A stretch of DNA of 64,000 nt from Xanthobacteraceae bacterium (GTDB lineage: Bacteria > Pseudomonadota > Alphaproteobacteria > Rhizobiales > Xanthobacteraceae), in assembly GCA_023954195.1 (NCBI GenBank), contig JAMLIK010000001.1, forward strand, positions 186,001 to 250,000, in the 5' to 3' direction. A program made the translations under genes and the position numbers. The notes beneath the pieces are model-generated. The model made no database searches, was not told the DNA's origin, and saw only the letters and a list, made by a program, of their open reading frames with translations. Below, piece by piece: positions 26,721 to 37,920 of this stretch. Positions within the stretch are counted from its first letter, which is position 1, and every line of letters starts with the position of its first letter.

Positions 26721-27374
26721 TCAGATCACCGCCGGCGAAATCAGCGCGTCGTCGGGGCTGCCGGTCGAACTGGTCCGGCACACCTCGCCGTCGATCCGCG
26801 CGCCGCCGCTGGCCACCAGCCGCAGCGCGTCGGAATAGATGCGGTGTTCGAGCTTGAGCACCCGTTCGGCCAGCGTCTCCGGCGTATCGTCCTCGCGCAC
26901 CGCGACCGCGCCCTGCATGACGATGGGGCCGGCGTCGGTGTCGGGTGTGACGAAATGCACCGTCGCGCCGGATACCTTGACGCCGGCGCGCAACGCCTGG
27001 CCGTGCGGATCGAGGCCACGAAACGACGGCAGCAGCGAGGGGTGGATGTTGAGCATTTTGCCGGCCCAGCGTTCGACGAACTCCGCCGTCAGCAAGCGCA
27101 TGAAGCCGCCGAGACAGATCAACTCGACATCGTGCCGGTCGAGCGCCGCCTGCAACGCCGCCTCGAACGCCGCGCGGTCCTTGCCGAACGGCGCCGAGTC
27201 GATCACCTCGGTCGTGACGCCGCTGTCTTTCGCCTTGGCGAGGCCGGCGGCATCCGCCTTGTTGGAAATCACCACGGCGATCTCGGCCGGGAAATCCAGC
27301 GTTTTGGCCGCCGCGATCAGCGCCGCCATGTTGGAGCCGCGCCCCGAAATGAGAATGGCGACACGCCGTTTCAT
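26721..27374 (-). CDS. purN: Phosphoribosylglycinamide formyltransferase
   Basis: Formylates GAR with 10-formyl-THF, the third step of purine synthesis. With the ATG at 27374 the protein has 217 residues. Signatures are ISGRGSNMAAL near the N-terminus, and NIHPSLLPSF with the downstream HFVTPDTDAGPIV. The longer frame to 27407 overlaps purM and is unlikely. It begins 4 bases after the purM stop; purM-purN is a standard operon. Confidence 0.96.
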   Translation of the reverse strand: MKRRVAILISGRGSNMAALIAAAKTLDFPAEIAVVISNKADAAGLAKAKDSGVTTEVIDSAPFGKDRAAFEAALQAALDRHDVELICLGGFMRLLTAEFVERWAGKMLNIHPSLLPSFRGLDPHGQALRAGVKVSGATVHFVTPDTDAGPIVMQGAVAVREDDTPETLAERVLKLEHRIYSDALRLVASGGARIDGEVCRTSSTGSPDDALISPAVI

Positions 27375-27378
27375 CGCG

Positions 27379-28452
27379 TCATCCCGCCAGATCGAGGTGC
27401 CCGTCATAGACGACGCGCTCGCCGTCGCCGCTCTCGATCACCTCGCCGAGCACCGCCACGGTCTCGCCGCTGGCTTTGAAACTGTCGATCACGGCGGCGG
27501 CAGCCTCGCGCCCGACGATGGCGACCATGCCGATGCCGCAATTGAAGGTGCGCAGCAGTTCCAGCTCCGCGATGTTGCCCTCGCGCGCCAGCCACTTGAA
27601 CACCGGCAGCACCGGCAATTGCGCGAGGTCGATCCGCACGCCGAGCGGCTTCGGCAGCACGCGCGGGATGTTGTCGGTGAAGCCGCCGCCGGTGATGTGC
27701 GCCAGCCCCTTGACGCCGCCGGTGTCGCGGATCGCCCGCAGGCACGACTTGACGTAGAGCCGGGTCGGCGTCAGCAGCGCGGCGCCGAGCGTCAGCACCG
27801 GCGCGAACGGGGCGGCGGCCTCAAAACCGAGCCCGGATCTGTCCACGATCTTGCGCACCAGCGAGAAGCCGTTGGAATGGACGCCGGAGGAGGCGAGCCC
27901 GATCACCACGTCGCCCGCCGCGATGTCGCGGCCCGGCAGCAGGGTGCCGCGCTCGGCCGCGCCGACCGCGAAGCCCGCGAGGTCGTAGTCGCCGTCCTTG
28001 TAGAGGCCGGGCATCTCGGCGGTTTCGCCGCCGATCAGCGCGCAGCCGGACTCGCGGCAGCCCTCGGCGATGCCGGCGACGATGGCCGCGGCGGCCTCCG
28101 GGTCGAGCTTGCCGCAGGCGAAGTAGTCGAGGAAGAACAGCGGCTCGGCGCCTTGCACCACCAGGTCGTTGACCGACATCGCCACCAGATCGATGCCAAT
28201 GCCGCCATGAATGCCGGTCTCGATGGCGATCTTGACCTTGGTGCCGACCCCGTCGGTCGCCGCCACCAGCACCGGGTCCTTGAAGCCGGCCGCCTTGAGG
28301 TCGAACAGGCCGCCGAAACCGCCGATCTCGGCGTCGGCGCCGGGACGGGCGGTGGCGCGCACCAGCGGCTTGATGAGGTCGACCAGCCGGTTGCCGGCAT
28401 CGATATCGACGCCGGCGTCGGCATAGGTCAGTCCGGTGTTGCGCTCCGTCAT
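27379..28452 (-). CDS. purM: Phosphoribosylformylglycinamidine cyclo-ligase
   Basis: Also called AIR synthetase; it closes the imidazole ring in purine synthesis. With the ATG at 28452 ([20 protein letters not shown]) it has 357 residues, the usual length. Family motifs include [27 protein letters not shown] and [13 protein letters not shown]. The open frame extends to 28644, but the added residues do not resemble the family. It is the promoter-proximal gene of purM-purN and is divergent from the phosphatidyltransferase. Confidence 0.97.
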   Translation of the reverse strand: MTERNTGLTYADAGVDIDAGNRLVDLIKPLVRATARPGADAEIGGFGGLFDLKAAGFKDPVLVAATDGVGTKVKIAIETGIHGGIGIDLVAMSVNDLVVQGAEPLFFLDYFACGKLDPEAAAAIVAGIAEGCRESGCALIGGETAEMPGLYKDGDYDLAGFAVGAAERGTLLPGRDIAAGDVVIGLASSGVHSNGFSLVRKIVDRSGLGFEAAAPFAPVLTLGAALLTPTRLYVKSCLRAIRDTGGVKGLAHITGGGFTDNIPRVLPKPLGVRIDLAQLPVLPVFKWLAREGNIAELELLRTFNCGIGMVAIVGREAAAAVIDSFKASGETVAVLGEVIESGDGERVVYDGHLDLAG

Positions 28453-28667
28453 GGTTTGATCGGTCCCGGCGGGTTCCCGTGACGCGGCGATCCGGCGCGG
28501 CGGGAAAACGTGGATTTCAAGGCTGGTTACGTGGAATTCTTGCGCCGCGCAATGGTTCGGCAAGCCGCCGGCCCTTATATTGTGCATGACTAGACGCAAA
28601 CCCCGCCGGTTGCCGCCGTCATGGCTCCAACCCCCTGAGAACACAGGCGAAAGCCCGGAACGTCCTC

Positions 28668-29213
28668 GTGAGCATCCCCAACGTCATCACGCTCATTCGC
28701 ATCCTGCTGGTTCCGGTGATCGTCTGGGCCATCGCCTCGGGCCAGATGCGGATCGCGTTCTGCATCTTTATCATCGCCGGCGTCAGCGACGCGGTGGACG
28801 GCTTTCTCGCCAAACGCTTCAACATGGCGAGCGAACTGGGCGCGCTGCTCGATCCGCTCGCCGACAAGGCGCTGCTGGTCTCGATCTACGTGGCGCTCGG
28901 GATCTGGGGTGCGTTTCCGCGCTGGATCGTCATTCTGGTGGTGTCGCGGGACATCATGATCGTCGGCGCCGTCATCATTTCGTGGCTGTTCGGCAAGCCG
29001 ATGCCGATGAAGCCGCTGATGGTTTCGAAGTTGAACACGGCGGCGCAGGTGGCGCTGGCGGCGCTGGTTCTGGCGGCTCTGGGATTCAATTTCAGCTCGG
29101 CGCCCTATGAGCGTATCCTGATGGCCTGCGTCACCATCCTGACGTTGTTGTCGGTTGCATTGTATCTGGTGGAGTGGCTTCGCCACATGAGCACCATCGA
29201 GCAGAGCCGCTAA
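28668..29213 (+). CDS. CDP-alcohol phosphatidyltransferase (PgsA-like)
   Basis: A 181-residue integral membrane enzyme of phospholipid synthesis. The catalytic CDP-alcohol motif is visible as [20 protein letters not shown] followed by LDPLADK, with all the conserved aspartates. N-terminal [15 protein letters not shown] is typical of phosphatidylglycerophosphate synthase and cardiolipin-type relatives. Four to five hydrophobic helices follow. It precedes the Hda-like gene by 4 bases, an order frequent in alphaproteobacteria. Whether it is the main PgsA or a paralogue cannot be told. Confidence 0.88.
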   Translation: MSIPNVITLIRILLVPVIVWAIASGQMRIAFCIFIIAGVSDAVDGFLAKRFNMASELGALLDPLADKALLVSIYVALGIWGAFPRWIVILVVSRDIMIVGAVIISWLFGKPMPMKPLMVSKLNTAAQVALAALVLAALGFNFSSAPYERILMACVTILTLLSVALYLVEWLRHMSTIEQSR

Positions 29214-29217
29214 CAGC

Positions 29218-29904
29218 ATGATCCCGCCTCGCCAGCTTGCGTTTGCCCTTCCGCACGCCGAAAGCCTGTCGCGAGACGATTTTCTCGACGGCCCGTGCAA
29301 CGCCGCCGCTCTCGCGCTGATCGAGCGTTGGCCGGACTGGCCGAGTCGGGCGATGATGCTGGTCGGCGCGGAGGGCTCCGGCAAAAGCCATCTGGCGGCG
29401 ATCTGGGCCAAGGCGGCGGGCGCGCGCGTCACCGCCGCGCACAGCCTGACGGCGGCGGCGGTGCCCGCCGAGCTTGCCACCGGCGCGCTGGTGATCGAGG
29501 ACGTCGATCCGATGAGCGTCGACGAGCGCGCGCTGTTTCATCTGCTCAATCTCGCCCGCGAGCACCAGGCATTCCTGCTGATGACCGCGCGGCAGCCGCC
29601 CGCGACGTTCGAGATCGGTCTGCGCGACTTGCGATCCCGGCTGCGCGCGCTTCCGGTGGTCAGCCTCGCCCAGCCCGACGACGGCCTGTTCCGCGCCCTG
29701 ATCGTCAAGTTGGGCGCCGATCGGCAGATGCAGCTTGACGAGCAGGTGGTCGGCTATCTCGCCAGCCGGATCGAGCGATCCTTCGTGGCGGCGCGGGAGG
29801 CGGTGGCGCGGCTGGACGCGGAGTCCTTGCGGCTCGGCCGTCCGGTGACCCGGTCGCTGGCCGCCGACGTGCTGCGCAACGGCTCGACGCCAGCCGACGA
29901 ATGA
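29218..29904 (+). CDS. DnaA-like/Hda-like ATPase
   Basis: A 228-residue AAA+ protein resembling the ATPase domain of DnaA without its DNA-binding domain. The Walker A motif is GAEGSGKSHLA near residue 50; a Walker B-like LVIEDVDPM follows at about 91. RLRALPVVSL is the sensor/arginine-rich region. Such proteins (Hda, HdaA in alphaproteobacteria) help hydrolyse ATP on DnaA after initiation to stop re-initiation. The start is 4 bases after the upstream gene, so the pair is translationally coupled. ppk follows. Confidence 0.88.
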   Translation: MIPPRQLAFALPHAESLSRDDFLDGPCNAAALALIERWPDWPSRAMMLVGAEGSGKSHLAAIWAKAAGARVTAAHSLTAAAVPAELATGALVIEDVDPMSVDERALFHLLNLAREHQAFLLMTARQPPATFEIGLRDLRSRLRALPVVSLAQPDDGLFRALIVKLGADRQMQLDEQVVGYLASRIERSFVAAREAVARLDAESLRLGRPVTRSLAADVLRNGSTPADE

Positions 29905-30035
29905 CCGGCTCGCTGGCGCTGACCGCTTGATCCCGGCCGCCTTCCTGTCATTGAATTGTCATCGCGATGGAACATGGTCGCCGCAGGCCGCGCCGCTCCG
30001 CCCGTTCGGATGTCGTCAGCTTTGGATTCTCATCG

Positions 30036-32240
30036 ATGGATGCCGTGCAACCGATTGTAATCGAAAATGAAAAGGCCGCTTCCGAGGCGGCGGTGCCGAT
30101 CATTTCCAGTCCCGAGCGTTACATCAACCGGGAGCTGTCCTGGCTGCATTTCAATCGCCGCGTGCTGGAGGAATCCGTCAATACCCGCCATCCGTTACTG
30201 GAACGGGTCCGGTTTTTGTCGATTTCCGCCAACAACCTTGATGAATTCTTTATGGTCCGCGTCGCCGGCATCAAGGCGCAGGTCCGTGAAGGCATTCTCG
30301 AACGCAGCCCCGACGGGCGGACGCCAGCCGAACAGCTTGTCGTCATCAACGAGACGGTGTCGCGGCTCGCCATCGATCAGCAGGCGATCTGGCGCGAATT
30401 GCGCGTCAACCTCGCCGAGGTCGGCATCGTGCTGGTCGACGGCAAGGACGTCACCAGGACCGAACGGGCCTGGATCGAGGATTATTTTCTCCATAACATC
30501 TTTCCGCTGCTGACGCCGCTGGCGATCGACCCGGCGCATCCGTTTCCGTTCATCCCCAGTCTCGGCTTCACCGTCGCGCTGCACATGGTGCGGGTGTCGG
30601 ACGGCAAGCCGATGGATGCGTTGATCCGCATGCCGAGCAAGATCGATCGTTTCGTCCGGCTGCCGCAAAGCGGCAAGGACGCCTCGGTCCGGTTGATGGC
30701 GCTGGAGCAGGCGACCAGCCTGTTCATCGGTCGTCTGTTTCCCGGCTATCTGGTCAAGGGGCAGGGCGCGTTTCGCGTGATCCGCGACAGCGAACTGGAA
30801 ATCGAGGAGGAGGCCGAGGATCTGGTGCGGCTGTTCGAGACGGCGCTGAAGCGGCGGCGGCGCGGTTCGGTGATCCGGCTCGAAATCGAGGCCACCATGC
30901 CGGAGGAGTTGCGCGCCTTCGTGCAGCGCGCGCTGTCCACCAGCGACGACGAGGTGCTGATGGTCGATGGCGTGCTGGCGATGAACGAACTGTCGCAGCT
31001 GACCGGGCTCAATCGTCCGGATCTCGAATTCACCCCTTACGTGCCGCGCCATCCCGAGCGGGTGCGCGATCACGGCGGCGATGTCTTCGCCGCGATCCGG
31101 CAGAAGGACCTGATCGTTCATCATCCCTACGAGTCGTTCGATGTCGTGGTCCAGTTCCTGCAACAGGCGGCGCGCGATCCCGATGTCGTCGCCATCAAGC
31201 AGACGCTGTATCGCACCTCGCGCGATTCCTCGATCGTGCGGGCGCTGATCGAGGCCGCCGAAGCCGGCAAATCGGTGACGGCGCTGGTGGAATTGAAGGC
31301 GCGCTTCGACGAGGAAGCCAATATCCGCTGGGCGCGCGATCTCGAACGCGCCGGCGTGCAGGTGGTCTACGGCTTTCTCGAATTGAAGACCCACGCCAAG
31401 CTGTCGCTGGTGGTGCGGCGCGAGAGCGGCAGTCTGACGACTTACGTCCACACCGGCACCGGCAACTATCACCCGGTCACCGCGCGCATCTACACCGACC
31501 TGTCGTTCTTCACCTCGGATCCGATCATCGGCCGCGATGTGGCGCGTGTGTTCAACTACATCACCGGCTACGCCGAACCGATCGACATCGAGAAGATGGC
31601 GGTGTCGCCGCTGACGTTGCGCAAGCGGATCGTCAATCACGTCCATGCCGAGAGCGCGTTCGCGCGGCAGGGCAAGCCCGCCGCCATCTGGATGAAGATG
31701 AACGCGCTGGTCGATCCCGAGATCATCGACGCGCTTTATGCGGCATCAACGGCTGGCGTTTCGATCGAACTGGTGGTGCGCGGCATCTGCTGCCTGCGGC
31801 CCGGCGTTCCCGGACTGTCCGACAACATTCGCGTCAAGTCGGTGATCGGGCGCTTTCTGGAACACGGGCGCATCTACTGCTTCGGCATGGGACACCCGAT
31901 GCCGGGGCCGAAAGCGGCGGTGTATATCTCATCCGCGGACATGATGCCGCGCAATCTCGACCGTCGCGTCGAGGTCTTGTGCCCGCTGCAAAATCCAACG
32001 GTGCATCAGCAGGTTCTCGAACAGATCATGGTCGCTAACCTGAAGGACACGGAACAGAGCTGGCGGTTATTGCCGGATGGATCGTCAACGCGTATGAAGG
32101 CCGCGAAGGGCGAGGAGCCGTTCAATCTTCACAATTACTTCATGACCAATCCGAGTCTGTCCGGCCGTGGAAAGTCACTCAAGGAATCGTCGCCGCGCCG
32201 GCTTACGCGTAAATCGGAACGGCATGCGGCGTCATCGTAG
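30036..32240 (+). CDS. ppk1: Polyphosphate kinase 1
   Basis: Makes inorganic polyphosphate from ATP through a phosphohistidine. From the ATG at 30036 (MDAVQPIV) the protein has 734 residues; an ATG at 29967 would add 23 basic residues, and neither start has a strong ribosome binding site. Domain signatures run in order: [30 protein letters not shown], the catalytic-His region [14 protein letters not shown] with [10 protein letters not shown], and HGRIYCFG. ppx follows after 12 bases, so synthesis and breakdown enzymes are made together. Confidence 0.96.
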   Translation: MDAVQPIVIENEKAASEAAVPIISSPERYINRELSWLHFNRRVLEESVNTRHPLLERVRFLSISANNLDEFFMVRVAGIKAQVREGILERSPDGRTPAEQLVVINETVSRLAIDQQAIWRELRVNLAEVGIVLVDGKDVTRTERAWIEDYFLHNIFPLLTPLAIDPAHPFPFIPSLGFTVALHMVRVSDGKPMDALIRMPSKIDRFVRLPQSGKDASVRLMALEQATSLFIGRLFPGYLVKGQGAFRVIRDSELEIEEEAEDLVRLFETALKRRRRGSVIRLEIEATMPEELRAFVQRALSTSDDEVLMVDGVLAMNELSQLTGLNRPDLEFTPYVPRHPERVRDHGGDVFAAIRQKDLIVHHPYESFDVVVQFLQQAARDPDVVAIKQTLYRTSRDSSIVRALIEAAEAGKSVTALVELKARFDEEANIRWARDLERAGVQVVYGFLELKTHAKLSLVVRRESGSLTTYVHTGTGNYHPVTARIYTDLSFFTSDPIIGRDVARVFNYITGYAEPIDIEKMAVSPLTLRKRIVNHVHAESAFARQGKPAAIWMKMNALVDPEIIDALYAASTAGVSIELVVRGICCLRPGVPGLSDNIRVKSVIGRFLEHGRIYCFGMGHPMPGPKAAVYISSADMMPRNLDRRVEVLCPLQNPTVHQQVLEQIMVANLKDTEQSWRLLPDGSSTRMKAAKGEEPFNLHNYFMTNPSLSGRGKSLKESSPRRLTRKSERHAASS

Positions 32241-32252
32241 CGGAGCCGCCGG

Positions 32253-33758
32253 GTGACGGCGCGGCCGCGCAAGCGCGCGCCCAGCGTGGCGGTGATCGAC
32301 ATCGGCTCGAACTCCGTGCGCCTCGTGGTCTATGAGAAGCTGGCGCGCAGTCTCGTCACCGTCTTCAACGAGAAGGCGCTGTGCGGCCTCGGCCGCGAAG
32401 TGCAGAGCACCGGCCTGCTGGCGCCGGATGCCGTCGCCAAGGCGCTGACGTCGCTTCAGCGCTTTCGCGCGCTGTGCAAGGTGATGAAGGTCGGCAAGGT
32501 TTTCGCGGTCGCGACCGCGGCCTGTCGCGACGCCAGCAACGGACCCGAGTTTATCGCGCGCGCCGAAAAGATTTGCGGCGCGCCGATCACCATTCTTTCC
32601 GGCAAGCGCGAGGCGCATCTGTCGGCGCTGGGGGTGATGTCCGGCATTCATCAGCCGGATGGCATCGTCGGCGATCTCGGCGGCGGTTCGCTGGAACTGA
32701 TCGACCTGCGCGGCCGGCGGCTCTCCAGCGGCGTGACCCTGCCGCTCGGCAGCCTCGCCTTGCAGGACGCCGCGCAAAAATCGCTGAAGCGCGCGCAGCG
32801 TATCGTGCGCGGCGAACTCGCGCGCGTCCCGCTGCTCGGCGCTGGCAAGGGCCGGAATTTTTACGCGGTCGGCGGCACCTGGCGCGCGCTGGCGCGCATT
32901 CACATGATCCAAAGCGGATACCCGCTGAAGGTGATGCACGGTTATTCGATTCCGGCGGCGGAGGCGTTGGCGTTCGCGCGGCGGCTGCGCCGTCTCGTCG
33001 CCGCCAACGCGCTGGCCGACATCGAGGCGGTGGCGGATGCGCGGCAGCCGCTGTTGGCCTATGCCGCGCTGGTGCTCGAACACATCATCCGCATCGCCAA
33101 GCCGGACGCGATCGTGTTCTCGACCTATGGCGTGCGCGAGGGTCTGCTCTATGAAATGCTGCCGGCGCGGGAGCGTTTGAGCGATGGTCTGGTCAGCGCC
33201 GCGCAGACCCTGAACCTTTTGTTGTCGCGCTCGGCGCGCCATGCCGAGGAACTGATCGCCTGGACCGATCACTTCGTCCGGGTCGCGAAGCTGCCGGAGA
33301 CGCGAGAGGAGCGCCGGCTGCGTCATGTGGCCTGCCTGTTGTCCGACATCGGCTGGCGCGTGCATCCCGACTATCGCGGCGAGCAGACGCTCAATCTGGT
33401 CTGCCATGGCAATTTCGGCGAGATCACCCATGAGGGGCGCGCCTTCGTCGCGCTCTCGGTGTTCTACCGCTATGCCGGGCTGCGCGAGGAGAACGAATCG
33501 CCGCCGGCGGTGCGCGAGCTGGTGTCGCCGGCGTGGCTTGAGCGGGCGCGCGTGCTGGGCGCGGCGTTCCGCACGGCGCACCTGATCTCGGCGGCGCGGC
33601 CAGGCGTGTTGCCGGCCACGCATTTCCGCGGCGACGGGCGCAAGCTGTTGCTGATCTTCGAGCACCGCATGGTCGATCTGGTCGCCGACCGCGCCGGCAG
33701 CCGCTTCAAGCAACTCGCCCGGCTGGTCGGGCGCTCCGGTTCGATCATGCGGAAATAG
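32253..33758 (+). CDS. ppx: Exopolyphosphatase (Ppx/GppA family)
   Basis: A 501-residue enzyme that removes terminal phosphates from polyphosphate or hydrolyses pppGpp. It starts with GTG. The ASKHA-fold phosphate-binding loops are VIDIGSNSVRLVVY at about 11-24 and DGIVGDLGGGSLELI at about 136-150. The C-terminal half is an HD-like helical region with HVACLLSDIGWRVHPDYR. Its place right after ppk1 favours the polyphosphatase role, though GppA activity cannot be excluded. Confidence 0.94.
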   Translation: MTARPRKRAPSVAVIDIGSNSVRLVVYEKLARSLVTVFNEKALCGLGREVQSTGLLAPDAVAKALTSLQRFRALCKVMKVGKVFAVATAACRDASNGPEFIARAEKICGAPITILSGKREAHLSALGVMSGIHQPDGIVGDLGGGSLELIDLRGRRLSSGVTLPLGSLALQDAAQKSLKRAQRIVRGELARVPLLGAGKGRNFYAVGGTWRALARIHMIQSGYPLKVMHGYSIPAAEALAFARRLRRLVAANALADIEAVADARQPLLAYAALVLEHIIRIAKPDAIVFSTYGVREGLLYEMLPARERLSDGLVSAAQTLNLLLSRSARHAEELIAWTDHFVRVAKLPETREERRLRHVACLLSDIGWRVHPDYRGEQTLNLVCHGNFGEITHEGRAFVALSVFYRYAGLREENESPPAVRELVSPAWLERARVLGAAFRTAHLISAARPGVLPATHFRGDGRKLLLIFEHRMVDLVADRAGSRFKQLARLVGRSGSIMRK

Positions 33759-33937
33759 CCGGCGGCGTTGACGCCGCGTCGGATCGGACAACTGAAATCT
33801 TTCGCCGTTCTCATGAACTGACGGACAGATTCCGTCACCGACGTTTGAACGGCCGCGGGCAACGATGACGCCGCGCGTGCGTTATCGCGGCGACATTCAT
33901 TCCGACGACCGATGCGGGGGACACATGGGAGCGGCCA

Positions 33938-34609
33938 GTGACCACCTTGCCCGTCGACCAACCACGAACCCCGTTCGAGTCCAAGCCGATGCGCGGAAAG
34001 CCGACGCGCAGAGACTTTCTCTACGTATTGACGGGGTGCGTCGGCGCGGTCGGCGCGGTCGCGGCCATTGTGCCCCTGATCTCTCAAATGGAGCCGGACC
34101 AGGCCACGCTGGCGGCCGGCGGCCCCGTTGATCTCGATCTTCGCAAGGTGCAGCCGGGACAGCAGGTCGTGGTCCGCTGGCGCGGACGGCCGGTTTTCGT
34201 GATCCATCGCTTGCAGGCCGCGCTGAAGACCTTGCAGGACGAAAAGCTGACGTCGAAACTCGCCGATGCCGGCTCGGAAGAACTCCAGCAGGCCGATTAC
34301 GCGAAGAACTGGCACCGGTCGATCAAACCCGAATACGGCGTTTATGTCGGCATCTGCACGCATCTCGGATGCATCCCGATGTATTATCCGGATCCGAGCG
34401 CGTCGGTGCCGACATCGGATTGGCTCGGGGGCTACTTCTGTCCGTGTCACGGCTCGAAATACGACCTGGCGGCCCGTGTCTTCCGCGGCGTGCCGGCCCC
34501 CTACAATCTGCCGGTGCCGCCGTATCATTTCCCCAGCGACGGCGTGGTGCGGATCGGGATCAATCCGCCGGGTTCGAGTTTCGATTTTTCCAGCATCATC
34601 CAGCTTTAG
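33938..34609 (+). CDS. Orphan Rieske iron-sulfur protein (cytochrome bc1 type)
   Basis: A 223-residue Rieske protein. A twin-arginine-type start (RRDFLYVLTG, residues 24-33) leads into one membrane anchor at about 32-50. The 2Fe-2S ligands are C140 and H142 (CTHLGC) and C168 and H171 (CPCHGSKYD), with C145 and C170 as the disulfide pair. The GTG start has GGGAG 9 bases upstream. In bc1 operons cytochrome b and c1 genes follow; here neither is present and the next gene is rnd on the other strand. The middle insert (RSIKPEYGVYVGICTHLGC) reads more like the beta/gamma-proteobacterial form than the usual alphaproteobacterial one, from memory of the family. It may be an acquired or alternative subunit. 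Confidence 0.88.
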   Translation: MTTLPVDQPRTPFESKPMRGKPTRRDFLYVLTGCVGAVGAVAAIVPLISQMEPDQATLAAGGPVDLDLRKVQPGQQVVVRWRGRPVFVIHRLQAALKTLQDEKLTSKLADAGSEELQQADYAKNWHRSIKPEYGVYVGICTHLGCIPMYYPDPSASVPTSDWLGGYFCPCHGSKYDLAARVFRGVPAPYNLPVPPYHFPSDGVVRIGINPPGSSFDFSSIIQL

Positions 34610-34635
34610 AGCCGTCAGCCTTTCGGTGAAAAAAC

Positions 34636-34710
34636 CGTCATTGCCGGGCTTGACCCGGCAATCCATCATTTTCAATAAGATGGATGCCCGGATCAAGTCC
34701 GGGCATGACG
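34636..34710. repeat. Palindromic intergenic repeat, family 2, copy 1
   Basis: A 75-base inverted-repeat element starting CGTCATTGCCGGGCTTGA and ending AAGTCCGGGCATGACG, with GATGGATGCCC in the right half. It is nearly identical to the element at 40426-40501 and sits between the convergent Rieske and rnd genes. It could fold into two hairpins and act as a two-way terminator. Confidence 0.85.
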
Positions 34711-34775
34711 CATGGTGATTCCATCCGAACCAAACCTGCCGTTGGCGCGTCGGTTGTCGCGGGCAGCCCGTGGTC

Positions 34776-35924
34776 TCAAACGCGGTCGATCCGGATCACG
34801 CGGCCCTTTTCCATCGCCAGCGCCAGCCGGCCGTGCTTGAGCGCCAGCGCGGCGTCGCCGAACAATTCCCGCCGCCAGCCTTTCAGCGCGCCGACGTCGG
34901 CCTGGTCGTCGGCGGCGATCTGTTCGAGGTCGTCGGTGGTGGCGATGATCTTGCTGGCGACGGCGTAGCGCTCCGAGGTCATCCGCAGCAGCACCTTGAG
35001 CAACTCGACGGTGGCGGATCCGTTGCCGTTGTTGCGCGGCCGGTCGAATTTCGGCAGGTCGTGCGGATCGCGGGCGAGGCCGCGCTGAACCGCCGCGATA
35101 ATGTCGGCCCCCCATTTCGATCGCTCGAACCCCTTCGGCAGCGAGCGCAGGCCGGCGAGCCGCTCGATCGAGGTCGGCGGGTGGGTGGCGATGTCGCCGA
35201 TGGCGTCGTCCTTGAGCACGCGGGAGCGTGGTACGTTGCGGGTCTGCGCCTCGCGCTCGCGCCATGCCGCGACCTCCATCAGCACGGCGAGTTCCTTCGG
35301 TTTGCGCACCCGTGTCTTGAGCCGCTCCCAGGCCCGCGCCGGGTCGGCATCGTAGGTCCGGGGCGAGGTGAGGGTGTCCATCTCCTCGGCGACCCAGTCG
35401 CTGCGGCCGCGCTTGCGGAGGTCGGCGTCGAGCGCCGCGAACACCTCGCGCAGATGGGTGACGTCGCCCTCGGCATAATGAATCTGCGCCTCCGACAACG
35501 GCCGCGACGACCAGTCGGTGAAGCGGTGGCTCTTGTCGGGGCGATGGCCGGTGATCCGTTCCACCAGCTGGTCGTAGGCGATCGAATCGCCGTAACCCAG
35601 CACCATGGCGGCGACCTGGGTGTCGAACACCGGATGCGGAATGATGCCGGCGAGGTGCCAGATGATTTCGATGTCCTGGCGGGCGGCGTGAAACACCTTC
35701 AGCACGGCCTCATTGGCCATCAGGGCGAAGAACGGGCCGAGGTCGAGCCCCTCGGCCAGCGCGTCGATCACGGCTGATTCCTCCGGGCTCGCGAGCTGGA
35801 CCACGCAGAGCTGCGGGAAATAGGTGGTTTCACGAAGGAATTCGGTGTCGACGGTGACGAAGGGGTGGCGAGCGAGGCGGTCGCAGACGGCCGCGAGGTC
35901 GGCGGTTGTGGTAATCAGGTCCAT
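34776..35924 (-). CDS. rnd: Ribonuclease D
   Basis: A 3'-5' exoribonuclease of 382 residues that trims tRNA and other small RNAs. The DEDD catalytic residues are seen in [24 protein letters not shown] and [12 protein letters not shown]. An HRDC domain follows (about 210-290, [25 protein letters not shown]), then a second helical domain. The frame stays open far upstream to 38000, but only because aspS lies on the opposite strand; the ATG at 35924 ([10 protein letters not shown]) is the real start. Confidence 0.95.
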   Translation of the reverse strand: MDLITTTADLAAVCDRLARHPFVTVDTEFLRETTYFPQLCVVQLASPEESAVIDALAEGLDLGPFFALMANEAVLKVFHAARQDIEIIWHLAGIIPHPVFDTQVAAMVLGYGDSIAYDQLVERITGHRPDKSHRFTDWSSRPLSEAQIHYAEGDVTHLREVFAALDADLRKRGRSDWVAEEMDTLTSPRTYDADPARAWERLKTRVRKPKELAVLMEVAAWREREAQTRNVPRSRVLKDDAIGDIATHPPTSIERLAGLRSLPKGFERSKWGADIIAAVQRGLARDPHDLPKFDRPRNNGNGSATVELLKVLLRMTSERYAVASKIIATTDDLEQIAADDQADVGALKGWRRELFGDAALALKHGRLALAMEKGRVIRIDRV

Positions 35925-36110
35925 GGCTGCTGCATAACCTGTCTTTTCGCCGTTGTCGCCCCGCTTTTGACGGTAACCAGCCCTGTTCCGTCGCCGCCGG
36001 CGGGGCCTCGCGCGTGGTTGCCGGGCGGGAACGGCTCGGGTAAACCGTGGCCTCCGGCCGGGTTGCGCGGCGTCGCGATTCCGCATCCTCTGACGTATTT
36101 TGGGACTTCC

Positions 36111-37883
36111 ATGCACCGTTATCGCTCCCACACCTGCGGCGCGCTCCGCGCCACCCAGATCGACGAAACCGTGCGACTGTCCGGCTGGTGTCACCGCATT
36201 CGCGACCATGGCGGCCTGTTGTTCATCGACCTGCGCGACCATTACGGCCTGACTCAATGCGTCGCCGACCCGGATTCCCCGGCGTTCAAAGCCGCCGAAA
36301 AGCTGCGCTCGGAATGGGTGGTGCGGATCGACGGACGGGTGCGGCGGCGCCCCGAGGGCACCGACAATCCGGATCTGCCGACCGGTGAGGTCGAGGTGTT
36401 TATCACCGAGATCGAGGTGCTGGGGGAGGCGGGCGAACTGCCGCTGCCGGTGTTCGGCGATCAGGAGTACCCGGAAGACACCCGGCTCAAGTACCGCTTC
36501 CTCGACCTGCGCCGCGAGAAGCTGCACCAGAACATCATGACGCGGGGCGCCATCGTCGACGCGATGCGCCGGCGCATGAAGGAGCAGGGCTTCTTCGAGT
36601 TTCAGACCCCGATTCTCACCGCCTCGTCGCCGGAGGGCGCGCGCGACTTCCTGGTGCCGAGCCGCATCCATCCCGGCAAGTTCTACGCGCTGCCGCAGGC
36701 CCCGCAGCAGTACAAGCAACTGCTGATGATGTCCGGCTTCGACCGTTACTTCCAGATCGCGCCGTGCTTCCGCGACGAGGACCCGCGCGCCGACCGCCTG
36801 CCGGGCGAGTTCTATCAGCTCGACGTCGAGATGAGCTTCGTCACCCAGGAGGACGTGTTCGCGGCGATGGAGCCGGTGATCACCGGCGTGTTCGAGGATT
36901 TCGCCAAGGGCAAGCGCGTGACCCGGAACTGGCCGCGCATTCCGTTCGCCGACGCCATCCGCAAATACGGCACCGACAAGCCGGACCTGCGCAACCCGCT
37001 GGAGATGCAGGACGTCTCCGGGCACTTCCGCGGCTCCGGCTTCAAGGTGTTCGCGCGAATGCTGGAGGATTCCAAGAACCAGGTCTGGGCGATCCCCGGT
37101 CCCGGCGGCGGCTCGCGCGCGTTCTGCGACCGCATGAACTCGTGGGCGCAGGGCGAGGGCCAGCCCGGCCTCGGCTACATCATGTGGCGCGATGGTGGAG
37201 AGGGCGCGGGGCCGCTCGCCAACAACATCGGTGCGGAGCGCACCGAAGCCATCCGCGCGCAACTCGGCCTCAAGGCGGGCGATGCGGCGTTCTTCGTCGC
37301 CGGCGATCCGGCAAAATTCTGGAAGTTCGCGGGGCTCGCGCGCACGAAAGTGGGCGAGGAACTGAACCTGATCGACAAGGACCAGTTCGCGCTGGCCTGG
37401 ATCGTGGATTTCCCGATGTATGAATACAACGAGGAAGACAAGAAGGTCGATTTCTCGCACAACCCGTTCTCGATGCCGCAGGGCGGCCTTGAGGCGTTGA
37501 AGACGCAGGACCCGCTGACCATCAAGGCGTTCCAGTACGACATCGCCTGCAACGGCTACGAGATCGCCTCGGGCGGCATCCGCAACCACAAGCCGGAAGC
37601 CATGGTCAAGGCGTTCGAGATCGCCGGCTACGGCGAGGAGACGGTGATCGAGCGGTTCGGCGGTATGTATCGCGCCTTCCAGTACGGCGCCCCGCCGCAT
37701 GGCGGCATGGCGGCGGGCGTCGACCGCATCGTCATGCTGCTCTGCGGCACCACCAACCTGCGCGAGATTTCGCTGTTCCCGATGAACCAGCGCGCGGAAG
37801 ACCTGCTGATGGGCGCGCCGTCCGACGTCACGCCGAAGCAGCTTCGCGAATTGCATATTCGGCTCAATCTGCCGGAGAAGTGA
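36111..37883 (+). CDS. aspS: Aspartyl-tRNA synthetase
   Basis: A class II synthetase of 590 residues. The start [12 protein letters not shown] is typical of the alphaproteobacterial enzyme. An OB-fold anticodon-binding domain fills about 15-110. Class II motif 2 is [16 protein letters not shown] and motif 3 is [14 protein letters not shown]. The GAD insertion domain lies between. In many alphaproteobacteria this enzyme is non-discriminating and also charges tRNA-Asn when GatCAB is present; that cannot be judged here. A repeat follows the stop. Confidence 0.96.
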   Translation: MHRYRSHTCGALRATQIDETVRLSGWCHRIRDHGGLLFIDLRDHYGLTQCVADPDSPAFKAAEKLRSEWVVRIDGRVRRRPEGTDNPDLPTGEVEVFITEIEVLGEAGELPLPVFGDQEYPEDTRLKYRFLDLRREKLHQNIMTRGAIVDAMRRRMKEQGFFEFQTPILTASSPEGARDFLVPSRIHPGKFYALPQAPQQYKQLLMMSGFDRYFQIAPCFRDEDPRADRLPGEFYQLDVEMSFVTQEDVFAAMEPVITGVFEDFAKGKRVTRNWPRIPFADAIRKYGTDKPDLRNPLEMQDVSGHFRGSGFKVFARMLEDSKNQVWAIPGPGGGSRAFCDRMNSWAQGEGQPGLGYIMWRDGGEGAGPLANNIGAERTEAIRAQLGLKAGDAAFFVAGDPAKFWKFAGLARTKVGEELNLIDKDQFALAWIVDFPMYEYNEEDKKVDFSHNPFSMPQGGLEALKTQDPLTIKAFQYDIACNGYEIASGGIRNHKPEAMVKAFEIAGYGEETVIERFGGMYRAFQYGAPPHGGMAAGVDRIVMLLCGTTNLREISLFPMNQRAEDLLMGAPSDVTPKQLRELHIRLNLPEK

Positions 37884-37920
37884 GTAGGATTGTTTTGCGC
37901 GGAAGCACAACACCAAGATC

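Noticed and set aside
28540-28552. TTGCGC-C-GCGCAA palindrome between purM and the phosphatidyltransferase gene
   Set aside because: It could be an operator, but such short GC-rich palindromes are frequent in this DNA and no second copy was seen.
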